Positions 1 through 8,731 of a stretch of 23,461 bases of DNA are shown here, piece after piece. Position numbers and translations under genes: made by a program. Source of the DNA: Priapulus caudatus (lineage: Eukaryota > Priapulida > Priapulimorpha > Priapulimorphida > Priapulidae); NCBI RefSeq assembly GCF_000485595.1, contig NW_014578385.1:39325-62785 (forward strand), written 5' to 3'. The first letter of the stretch is position 1. Each line of letters starts with the position of its first letter. The notes beneath the pieces were generated by a model, which saw nothing but the letters and a program-made list of their open reading frames with translations, did not search any database and had not been told where the DNA came from.

Positions 1-814
1 TGCTTCTTCCGTGTAGTGCAAAGCAACAAATCTCAGTGGCATACGCATAGTTAATACTATATATATATATATATAGTACGTATGTATTATGAGCGAATGT
101 GATATCGGGCTGCATCCGTAGAAGTAACTTCATAAACCTAACTATAGTGAATGGCAACATGACAATTTCACAACCGACATTTTGCTCACTCTACAATTTC
201 TTACGTAACACTTTCTCACCCTACATTTGCTCACCTGAGATTTACTAATCAGATAAGGAGGTGGGTGTACGTGCATGCTGCAATACGTAATAATCTTTAA
301 TCATACGTGTGCTAACAACTGTAAAGCGTCACCTCTCCCATAATTTTTCCCATAATTATTTGACATTTTCACGTCGTCGCAGAATTAGTATGATTGCCAG
401 TTGACACTCCCGTAGAACGTCCACGCGCAGACACACACACACATATATATATAGGCATATATATATAAATATTTATATATATATATATTTATATATATAT
501 ATATGTACATCCTGGTTTGCATATGACCAGTATCTGTTAAAATGATGGGTTTTTCGGTTTTTGGGATGTATCTGAGAGAATGCTGAAATAAGCACTCTGT
601 CTTGGGCACCCTGCAAGCTAGAGCTTCGTACCATTGTTTACCAGAGCCGTAGCGATAGACATTTGTCAGAAAATCTACTCGTGGGTACCCCCGCTTTAAT
701 TTAAATAAATTTTAAAATTAAAATACGTATATATATAAATTATGTATCAGTCATTTAGTCAGCTACTGCGCATGCGCAATTCCGGATTTTAGCCTGTGGA
801 ACATACTAGGACCA
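1..814. other. AT-rich non-coding DNA with TA and CA/TA microsatellites
   Basis: No coding region is supported here. There is a short TA run at about 57-75 and a compound CA then TA tract at about 427-505, made of TA blocks separated by single-base interruptions. A perfect palindrome, TGCGCATGCGCA, sits at 767-778. It is the first of several such sites, the others being inside the repeat family that follows. Short reading frames in this stretch are low-complexity translations of the TA tract. Confidence 0.7.
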
Positions 815-905
815 CTGATGGGGGTTTATCATGTAAATCAAAGGATACCTCCTCTCCATTTCAAATGCCTAATTGTCGCAAAATATTACTCCTCTTGGAG
901 AATAT

Positions 906-917
906 TGCGCATGCGCG
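906..917. promoter_or_regulatory. NRF-1-like GCGCATGCGC palindrome (one of a set)
   Basis: TGCGCATGCG plus one or two flanking bases matches the known consensus of nuclear respiratory factor 1 / Ewg-type factors. Near-perfect copies occur at 767-778, 906-917, 1251-1262, 1851-1862 and 2037-2048. A degenerate one lies at 1461-1472, another at about 2205-2216, and an isolated one at about 5614. All but the first and last sit at the same place in the repeat half-units. That they match the consensus is seen; that any protein binds them is inference, and no gene start is nearby. Confidence 0.4.
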
Positions 918-1530
918 AGCACCGTTTCAGGTGTGCACTACGGACTGAAATATGAGATAATATAGCTTTATGAGGGAGAGGGCGCGTGAGAGTGAGGGAA
1001 CGCGGCAGGAGAGATAGCTGATGGGGTAGAAGAAGAATGAGGATGATCGAGGCACAAGGAATGTAAGGAGTTGGACGGGGAAGGGACGATGTAGGAGTTT
1101 TGCATCCTACAGGATAGGGCGCTCTCCCATTTAGAAACACAGGTCGGCTGACAAAGATTTATCACATAAATTTATGCTCAGGTAGTCAGGTACCTCCTAT
1201 CCAGCTTAAATGCATATTCGTTACAAAATATGACTCCTCTGGTGAGATATAGCGCATGCGCTGACACACTACCGTAGTTAGATTGTGTACTGGGTGGTAT
1301 ATGAAGCGGACACCTTATTTAGGCATACACGCAAGGACTTCTTCCTATTGTTTAAAAGAGATGTACTGATTGGGTTTATGATGTAAATCAATGTTAGGAT
1401 ACCTCATCTAAATTTTAAATGCATAATTGTCGCAAAATATTAGATATATTGGAAGATATTATGCATGCGCGAGCACCGTTTCAGGCATGCAGTACCGCCT
1501 GAAAAAATATTAGATAATATAGCTTTCGTA

Positions 1531-1533
1531 GAG

Positions 1534-1599
<66 letters not shown>

Positions 1600-1600
1600 G
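1531..1600. repeat. GA microsatellite
   Basis: An almost pure GA dinucleotide run of about 55 bases with imperfect edges, located between repeat units A2 and B2. It is absent from the matching position between A1 and B1, so it expanded after the units duplicated. Confidence 0.9.
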
Positions 1601-2210
1601 TGCGACTGAGGGAACGTGGCAGGCTAGGTAGCTGAGAGTGGCAGAAGAAGAAGGAGAATGATTGAAGCGCAAGGTTGGGAAAGAGAAGGACAGGAAGGGG
1701 GGAAGTAGGTAGGCAGGCAGGCTAGGGCGCTCTCCCATTTCTAAGCTCAGGTCTACTGACAAAGAGTTATTACATAAATCTATGCTCAGATACCCCATAA
1801 CCAGTTTAAATGCAAATTCGTTGCAAAATATCACTCCTCTGGTGAGATATTGCGCATGCGCTGACATACTACCGTAGTCAGATTGTGTGCAGCGGGCACC
1901 TTACATGCAAGGACTTCTTCCTATTTCTTAAAAGCGGTCTACTGATGTGGTTTTATTATGTAAATTAAAGCTAGCATGCCTCCTCTCTATTTTAAATGCA
2001 TAAATATCGCAAAATATTATGCTTCTTGGAAGATATTGCGCATGCGCGAGCACCGTTTCGGGCGTGCAGTAAGGACTGAAAAGTACAAGTTATAAACACA
2101 GGTCTACTGACAAAGATTTATCTCATAAATCTATGCTCGGATACCCCTTATCAATCTTAAATGCATATCAGTTACAAAATAGGACTTCTCTGGTGAAGCA
2201 TATTTCGCAT

Positions 2211-2345
2211 TGCGCACACACACACACACAACCACGCTATCACAACCACACATACACGCGCACACACACACACACACACACACACAACAGCACACACACA
2301 CACACACACCACACACACACACACCCACACCACACACACACACCC

Positions 2346-2378
<33 letters not shown>

Positions 2379-2510
2379 ACAATCACACACACACCACACC
2401 CACACACACCACACACACCACACACACACACCACACACACACACACACACCCACACACACACACACACCACACACACACACACACATCTTCCTCCTTTAC
2501 ACACACCTCT
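2211..2510. repeat. CA microsatellite array, interrupted
   Basis: About 300 bases of CA dinucleotides interrupted by extra C or AA steps (CCAC, CAAC), giving long His/Thr or Cys/Val translations that are not genes. It starts inside the end of repeat unit B3, where the palindrome has become GCATTGCGCACAC. The array therefore probably grew from the terminal GCAC of that repeat. Confidence 0.95.
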
Positions 2511-2576
2511 CCCCAGCCCACGTGTTAGAGCTATGAACATTAACGGTAGTCGCGTGCTGCCTGTTGCTTCTTTCAG

Positions 2577-2669
2577 CATGCAGAACTCAGGCGATATCGA
2601 GCTCGATCGTCAGCTCGTGCTGCTCATAAAGCTGCGTCATCACGGCATGGTCGCCGTCGTCAACAGCAG
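2577..2669 (+). CDS. Possible internal or terminal exon, strand and frame uncertain
   Basis: A GC-rich island stands out between the CA array and AT-rich DNA. On the plus strand a pyrimidine-rich tract ending TTTCAG (acceptor-like, AG at 2575-2576) precedes 93 bases that end at CAG followed by GTGATC (donor-like). One plus frame reads MQNSGDIELDRQLVLL and on, with strong G/C preference at third positions, and stops just after the putative donor. Another plus frame stays open through the island and is Arg/Ala-rich. A minus frame also stays open, ending ELTIELDIA and a stop at 2587-2589. I recognise no family in any frame. It could be a real exon of an unseen gene or a chance GC-rich stretch. 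Confidence 0.2.
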
Positions 2670-3140
2670 GTGATCGCCGTGGCTGATGACCGGAATCATG
2701 TACATACTCGCTCGGTGAAGTGCGTATATGCTACTATAACTCTACGTTCGCGATCCCCGCCCGCGCGCGCGCTGCGGAGAGCGTCGAGAGGCGTAAATTC
2801 CGCCCGCTCCCCCAAGGCTGCACCGTAACTCGAATAAATCGAGTTAGACGAATGTGGGTAGTTGCGCGTATAAACTATATTCATACTAATTCGGTCTGCG
2901 TCAAACATTCTAGGGTTCCGGTAAAATAGCCTGAGAGAGAGAGAGAGAGAGTGCGAGGAAGAATGAGATGGAAGGAAAGATGTAGGAAGGGGCAGGCGCA
3001 GAGGGGAGGATGAGGGGAGAAGAAGTGTCATAGCATGAGTATGTGAGAAACTCGCACACGTTTAATGTAAATAGATCGACAAAGATGTTTTACTTTGTGC
3101 TGAAGCCAGTCGAACTCATTACATTGGATAAATGGTGCGG
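2670..3140. other. Unique intergenic or intronic DNA with a short GA run
   Basis: Mixed-composition DNA without a supportable gene. A CpG-rich patch lies at about 2755-2825, and a GA run of about 18 bases at 2934-2951 leads into purine-rich DNA to about 3030. It may be intronic if the candidate exon to its left is real. Confidence 0.4.
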
Positions 3141-3161
3141 ATATATATATATATATATATC

Positions 3162-3221
3162 ACAAATCCAGGTAAGCGTGAGCATATGTGCGTGAGAACA
3201 GACTCAGTAGGAAATGGGCGT

Positions 3222-3263
<42 letters not shown>

Positions 3264-3366
3264 AGAGCATACCAATATATATATATATATATATATAATA
3301 TTATTGACGCTCATTTCCTACTGATCTGTTCTCACGCACATCATGCTCACGCTTACCTGGATTTGT
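3162..3366. repeat. Foldback (hairpin) element with TA-repeat core
   Basis: The arms at about 3162-3226 and 3302-3366 are reverse complements with only a few mismatches and one-base indels. Outer ends are ACAAATCCAGGTAAGCGTGA on the left and its complement on the right. The core is two TA arrays separated by TTGAGAGCATACC. No ORF is present. This fits a non-autonomous inverted-repeat element (MITE-like) or a palindromic duplication. A TA array (3141-3160) abuts the left end, which hides any target duplication. Confidence 0.8.
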
Positions 3367-3464
3367 AACGATGGAAGAATCAGCGAAGCTTCGTTAGCGG
3401 AGGCAAAACGATCTATTCTGCCTGTCAGGGGTTGCTATACTACGTAGAAATTAAGCACGCTATG

Positions 3465-3667
3465 CATACACACACATACACGCACGCACTCACACACACA
3501 CACACGCACACACACAACACACACACACAACACACACACACACACACAACACACACACACACACACACACACATACACACACACACACACACATATATAT
3601 AATATATACACACACATGTGCGCACGCACACACACCCACGCACTAGTACACACACACGCGCACACAC

Positions 3668-3712
<45 letters not shown>

Positions 3713-3754
3713 CACACACACAGCACACACACACACACGCGCGCACGCGCTCAC

Positions 3755-3789
<35 letters not shown>
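3465..3789. repeat. Compound CA and TA microsatellite
   Basis: CA dinucleotide array with CG-containing interruptions from about 3465 to 3750, including a short internal TA block near 3592-3607, followed by an uninterrupted TA run at about 3757-3789. The translations are low complexity and not genes. Confidence 0.95.
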
Positions 3790-3790
<1 letters not shown>

Positions 3791-4376
3791 TTTATTCATA
3801 TGTATAAAGTACGTGATCTATATATGAACTACTATACAAATAGTTACGTTGCATTTTTGTCGTTGCAGGGTCCTTCGCTATTTTCACAATATGCATAATA
3901 GAAGCCAAGATTCACGACAGAAGAAGCATAGCAAGGGAAGTTTTACACGCCACGTGGGTATATGTCAGCTAGAGTGTATTCCACGGGTGAGTTATGGACA
4001 CTATGAAGTGTAGCTATAGGGATACACGCAGACCTCTTAATAAATGCGTAATAAATACGTACTCGGACGTTCGTTCACGTGTGTATAATGTACATGTATT
4101 AATATTGTAGCCGCAACGTTTGTATTCGTCGTAATGTGAGTGATATCAGACGCAAGATATGGAGGAGGGTTTAGGCTTTAGCAAGTAACGATGTCTAATC
4201 CTGCAGGCAGACATATACCAATCTTTATATCGAGCTGCCGCGGCTGCTGCTTGTGGCAGCAACCGATCGATCATACAGTCGTTGTTCAGATAACGCTGTT
4301 ACTAGTCTTCTTGTAATAACAGCGAAACCTAAGTGAAATATTCCGCTACGGTATGGCAGCCCAGGGCCACAACCGC
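3790..4376. other. Unique non-coding DNA, nothing recognised
   Basis: About 590 bases of mixed composition. One AG preceded by TTTTTGTCGTTG (near 3869) resembles a splice acceptor but is followed by early stops in useful frames. No RNA gene, repeat or protein similarity is visible. Confidence 0.5.
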
Positions 4377-4742
4377 ACGTACGCACGCAGGCACGCTCAC
4401 ACATACACATTCATTACACATACACATGCACATACACATGCACATACACATACACATTCACATTCACATACGCATACGCATACGCATACGCATACGCATA
4501 CGCACACGCACACGCACACGCACACGCACACGCACACGCACACGCATACGCACAATCACACGAACACGCATACGAATACAGGATACGTATGCCACCTGCA
4601 CGCACGCACGCACACACACACACCACACACGCGAGCACACACACACACACACACCCACACACCACACGACCACAACACAACCACACACACACACACACAC
4701 ACACACACACCACACACACACACACACACACCCACACATACA

Positions 4743-4782
<40 letters not shown>

Positions 4783-4832
4783 CAACACACACCACACGCC
4801 CGCGCACGCATACTCACACGCTATTGCACGCA
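4377..4832. repeat. CA-related array passing through successive hexamer variants
   Basis: The array changes type from left to right: ACACAT/ACATGC units (about 4398-4450), ACATTC units, ACGCAT units (about 4466-4502), ACGCAC units (about 4503-4548), mixed units, then plain CA with CCA interruptions to about 4795. It is a tandem repeat with local homogenisation of variants and does not code for protein. Confidence 0.9.
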
Positions 4833-4960
4833 CTCACATACAACCATGTGTGCGTTTTACGTAACGCGTAAGCGATTTCATTGAGAGCTTGATGATGACA
4901 GGTGTTCGAGTGTCGATGTTCAACTGACATGCGCGTGTGCTGACGTCACATCTGTCGTAG

Positions 4961-5058
4961 GTTGGTCGATGATGATTGCTTGGATCGGCGCCGGGTTCTG
5001 CATCTTCACGTCTCTGCTGTGGATTGCGCTCGCTCAGATCCCTAAAAGAAGTCCATGA
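4961..5058 (+). CDS. Candidate terminal exon encoding a C-terminal membrane helix
   Basis: After a possible acceptor (TCTGTCGTAG, AG at 4959-4960) the plus strand reads GWSMMIAWIGAGFCIF, then TSLLWIALAQIPKRSP, and stops with TGA at 5056-5058. The first roughly 24 residues are strongly hydrophobic with helix-favouring and aromatic residues, followed by a short basic tail: a single transmembrane helix ending a protein in the cytosol. Codons favour G/C at the third position, as in the intact gene at 8.7-10.0 kb and unlike the surrounding DNA. A Trp-Ser start and aromatic/small residues in the last helix recall four-helix claudin/PMP22-type proteins, but that is only a loose resemblance. Upstream exons are not identifiable, and it could be a chance open stretch. 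Confidence 0.35.
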
Positions 5059-5256
5059 TGATGTCAGCGACCCAGCCGAAGACGAAATCACATGATGTCA
5101 TCACGCGATGACGTAATGCTCGCGTCGCCTACCGCGTTTTTTCTAGAAATTTTTTAACTCGTTAAAGTCGTTGATCGAAGAATGGATGGGGTACGTGTGG
5201 TTGTTTTTCCACGTATTTAGTTTAGTTTTGTTTTGTTCGTGTGTGTGCGAACATTA

Positions 5257-5350
5257 TTTTCTGTTTCGTTCGTGTGTGTGCGTGTGCGTGTGTGTGCGCG
5301 TGACACGTGTGTATGTGTGTTGTGTGTGTGCGTGTGTGCGTTGTGTTGTG

Positions 5351-5390
<40 letters not shown>

Positions 5391-5529
5391 GTGCGTGTGT
5401 GTGTGTGTTGTGTTGTGTGTGTGTGTGTGTGTTGTGTTGTGAGTGTGTGGTGTTGTGCGTGTGTGCGTGTGTGCGTTGTGTGTGTGGTGTGTGTGTGTGT
5501 GGTGTGTGTGTGTGTGCGTGTGTGTGTAT
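5257..5529. repeat. GT microsatellite array
   Basis: About 270 bases of GT dinucleotides with GC and TTG interruptions. It is the reverse complement in type of the CA arrays on either side, so a transcript crossing 4.6-5.5 kb could pair with itself around the candidate exon. Confidence 0.95.
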
Positions 5530-5767
5530 GCATAATTTCATAATATCAGTGTTGGTTTAATGCCCGAATGAATCGAGCAAAAGCGCGTGTGTACAAGTTC
5601 CACCGTGTGGGGCTATGCGCATGCGCGCATCTAATCGATGAGAATCATAGCCAACGAGGGATGAAGTAAATTCACGCACGCTTGCTGTTCGATGAATCTA
5701 GGTTCTGTACGAAGGACCTACTTCATTCTGGCCTGTCTCAATACCTTTTTAAACGGGTATAGATGTT

Positions 5768-5905
5768 CACATACACACGCACACACACACGCGCGCACAC
5801 ACGCACACGCACGCACGCGCACGCACACGCCCGCGCACACACACACCCACACACACGCACACGCACACCACGCGCACACGCGACACGCAAACGCACGCAC
5901 AAACA

Positions 5906-5936
<31 letters not shown>

Positions 5937-6041
5937 CACACCACAACACACAACACACACACACACACACACACACACACGACACACACACAAACAAACA
6001 CACACACACACGTACACACACATATGTATATATATATATAT
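5768..6041. repeat. CA microsatellite array followed by TA run
   Basis: CA and CG/CA mixed dinucleotides to about 6022, then TA to about 6041. Long His/Thr or Cys/Val frames across it are translation artefacts. Confidence 0.95.
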
Positions 6042-6117
6042 GCGCTAAAAACACCACCCGCGTAGTTGCAACGACTTCAGTAAATCTGGTAGTACACAGC
6101 CTGTTCTGCTAGCATCC

Positions 6118-6368
6118 ATGACAAATACGACATACGCATATACGCTCTCCTATGACACTATTTGTCACAGGAAGATTCTTCCTATGACAAATATTGTTGC
6201 ATGTATTGTGCGCATCATAGGAGTTTAGGAGCGCTATTATGCACGCAAGCAGTGAATTTGAGCTGTAAAGCGGAACGAAGTTGACTCGCCGATATTTGTC
6301 ATAGGAAGAATCTTTCTATAACAAATAGTGTTATAGGACATCGTATATGCGTATGTCGTATTTGTCAT
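6118..6368. mobile_element. Foldback MITE-like element with 77-bp arms
   Basis: The first 77 bases (6118-6194) and last 77 bases (6292-6368) are reverse complements, with about 71 of 77 matching by eye. Outer ends are ATGACAAATACGACATACGC and its complement. Each arm itself contains a smaller palindrome, ATTTGTC-GGAAGATTCTTCC-GACAAAT-like, so the DNA could form nested hairpins. The 97-bp centre is unique and non-coding. No clear target duplication is visible at the flanks, and the superfamily cannot be assigned from the ends. Confidence 0.8.
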
Positions 6369-8340
6369 AGATACAAGCAGAACATTTTGTAGTACGGGAA
6401 CCAATATTTTAAGAGGTATGCATTTACATAATCGAAGTTTTTTTAAATTTTAACTGCCTTCATTATTCATTTGAACACAGCATACAAATTCAGTCAGGAT
6501 TTAAAAGAGATGATTAACTGATGATTATCATAATCATGAAATACATCGTCTCATTGTATCCGTAAACATATCGACCTACGCTTCTTTCTAGGTGAGCATA
6601 CTCGGACAATGCCTCCGACTATGCTTATTTGCGTACAATAAATTCTCATAATAAGCAGAATAGCTCCTCACGTTCTCGAACCAGAAACATTTCGGACGGT
6701 CTAACTTGCGCCAACTATTGTTTTTTGATCGATTTCCTTTTCCTTATCCCCATTCCTTATGTCATTACTCCCGTGTCCGTTATCAATGATATTTATATAT
6801 GCATATTTTGAAAACCTACGTCTGCATGCGCTTACCGTATATCGTTCTGTGATAAATTAATTCCAGTTTGTATAATATAATCAAGAAGTGCTTATATGCA
6901 CGTTAGATATAGAAGTTGTTTCGGATACGTTTTCTTATAGAAGTACATAGGTTCAACTTGTGTTCTGATATTCTCGCAGCATTTTGTATTATATCGAACG
7001 TATATAGGCACACGATTGAAATTAATAATGATGTAATACATATACATATCGTGCTGATTGCAATTACTACGATTTTGAGATTGTGTTATTCTATGAAACG
7101 ATCATTTTCTATTCATTCATTTCATATCATTTTCATTCTCAACTACTGTTGCTCTATTCTGATAAATTAGTGATTGTTCATTGATTGTTATCGAAGCTAT
7201 AATTGCATGCTTATATTTTTTATTAGATACTATTTTTCTTTAATGTTGATTGGCAACTTTTAATTGCTGTAATCAGAAACATAATATTGACAAGAAATAC
7301 ATGGTGCTTGTTAGCATGTATGGTGGCTCGTTACATAAGCCTTCTGCCAATCACTACTCCGATATTAATATATCAGTTCGAGTTATGAGATAATAATATT
7401 AATTACTGCCTATATTACTCGTAGTTTTCTTGGCGATATTCGTGGTTGGTTTTATTTCCCGCAAGTATTATTAGCCTTATTAGTTTACTAGTCGTGTTTC
7501 GAAGGGAAAATACATTATATTAGATGTAAAATCGATCACATGGAAAATATTTAAATTTTAATGATAAATTATAGTGCGGTATTGAGTTATTCATATATCG
7601 GGAGGAATTCTCAAAATTTATTCGTAAATAAAATAAAAGGAATTATCGATGAAGCCAACTTTCTCTTTTCTCGGTCCTACCAATTGATAATGTTACAATT
7701 CCGATTAAGTCCACTTGCGTGCACGTGCGAGTGTGCACGAATTGCACGAACACACGTTCTGTACGTGTACATTATATCGACATATCTCGAGATATCTCTC
7801 ACGAATCCATAATGTTTCGGCACAAAAGTACTTTGTCAACATGGCGCTTGAAGCTGAGTGAGCCGTACGCTGAGTTTTGACCGATAATAAGGTGGCGTCA
7901 TCGCTGGAAGTAAGCCTCGTGCGTGCAGCCCCCCTAAATTATTAAAGCGGCAATGTTTATACACGGGACGGCGTTATCGTGAGCAAACCTGCCCGCGTAA
8001 ATAAGCAATAAACGTTAAAGCTGCAAAATAAACGGGGAATAAATCGGTGGCGGCGTGCGTGATTGGCATCTTGTCATTGGCTCTTCTCGTAGTTTTTTCG
8101 CTACAGGCTTATCTTGTATAAATTTGTATTTGTTAGTGTAAAAAACCGCATTCGTTACCCGTGCGGTGCGAATTCGTATGTGCTCCGAGGTTAAGTCATA
8201 CGATAGCTTACACGCTGAGTTGGCCAATCTAATTCGGATCAAACCCGGGAAGGTACGCAGTCCAGCAGGTATCGAACCATCCACGTGACCGCAGTCATTG
8301 TAAAGCACGCGAGAATTTGTGTATATTTCAAAACCATTCA
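6369..8340. other. Long AT-rich stretch without a recognised gene
   Basis: About 2 kb of AT-rich DNA. Several open stretches of 60-110 codons exist but are rich in Ile/Tyr/Asn/Phe codons expected from AT-rich DNA and match nothing I know. Palindrome ATGATTAT-C-ATAATCAT lies near 6520-6536. At about 8225-8282 the minus strand has two sequences resembling the pol III B box (GGTTCGATACC, then GGGTTTGATCC), without a matching A box or tRNA fold. This may be intronic or intergenic DNA downstream of the gene that ends at 8732. Confidence 0.5.
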
Positions 8341-8362
8341 AGATCGGATATACGATTTACTC

Positions 8363-8410
8363 TTTATTTCAACACCCCTGCGAACACGTACGTTTTTAGG
8401 TAGATTTATT
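8363..8410 (-). terminator. Poly(A) signals for the PERCC1-like gene
   Basis: AATAAA occurs twice on the minus strand, at 8405-8410 and 8363-8368, about 320-370 bases past the stop codon of the 8732-9976 gene. That is a normal 3' UTR length. The motif is common in AT-rich DNA, so the link is an inference. Confidence 0.4.
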
Positions 8411-8731
8411 AAGTTACAAACGCAATAAAGTTTGAACTAATTTCACAAGGTATACGAGCTGCTCTCTGATTCTCTCGAACAAAAAACTATCCGAGTGAAT
8501 CGTCTATGCTAGATTCACCGTGTTCCCTCACAGGCTCTGCCGACCTGCACCTGACTAGCTGTTCTGCAGACATGACTAGTTCTGTTTTCTCCGTAGCAGC
8601 AGTTGGAAAACCGCCATTCTGACATGCAGCGCGAAATTCCCAAATCACCTCTGAGCGAAACGACGAGATCTACCTCACGCCCGTTTTCTCTCCTACATCA
8701 CCAACTGAACTTACGTTTCTAAGTTTAAAAT

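Larger units (their letters stand above)
815..2215. repeat. Three copies of a two-part (A-B) interspersed repeat
   Basis: Two related half-units alternate. A units lie at about 815-960, 1364-1530 and 1944-2085. B units lie at about 1141-1330, 1748-1900 and 2097-2215. Both share the order: ATGTAAAT or CATAAAT, a TACCTCCT-like block, TTAAATGCAT, GCAAAATAT or ACAAAATAT, ACTCCTCT, then a GCGCATGCGC palindrome. A units continue with GAGCACCGTTTC and B units with TGACA-TACCGTAG. A-B spacing shrinks from left to right, and the A2-B2 interval contains a GA microsatellite. This is the pattern of a segmentally duplicated or tandemly amplified non-coding element; no ORF is conserved between copies. The last B unit ends directly in the CA array. 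Confidence 0.8.

Noticed and set aside
2133-2528. Long His/Thr-rich or Cys/Val-rich reading frames in this and other CA/GT arrays (3.4-6.1, 12.6-13.2, 15.7-17.2 kb)
   Set aside because: Dinucleotide repeats leave several frames open on both strands at once; there is no complex sequence or domain.
6510-6545. Second hammerhead ribozyme: CTGATGA followed 13 bases later by GAAA
   Set aside because: The bases between form part of a palindrome ATGATTAT-C-ATAATCAT that overlaps the core, so no proper stem II exists.
8225-8282. tRNA gene or tRNA-derived SINE on the minus strand (GGTTCGATACC and GGGTTTGATCC)
   Set aside because: B-box-like words are present, but the T-stem does not pair, no A box or acceptor stem is found, and there is no poly(A)/T tail or target duplication.
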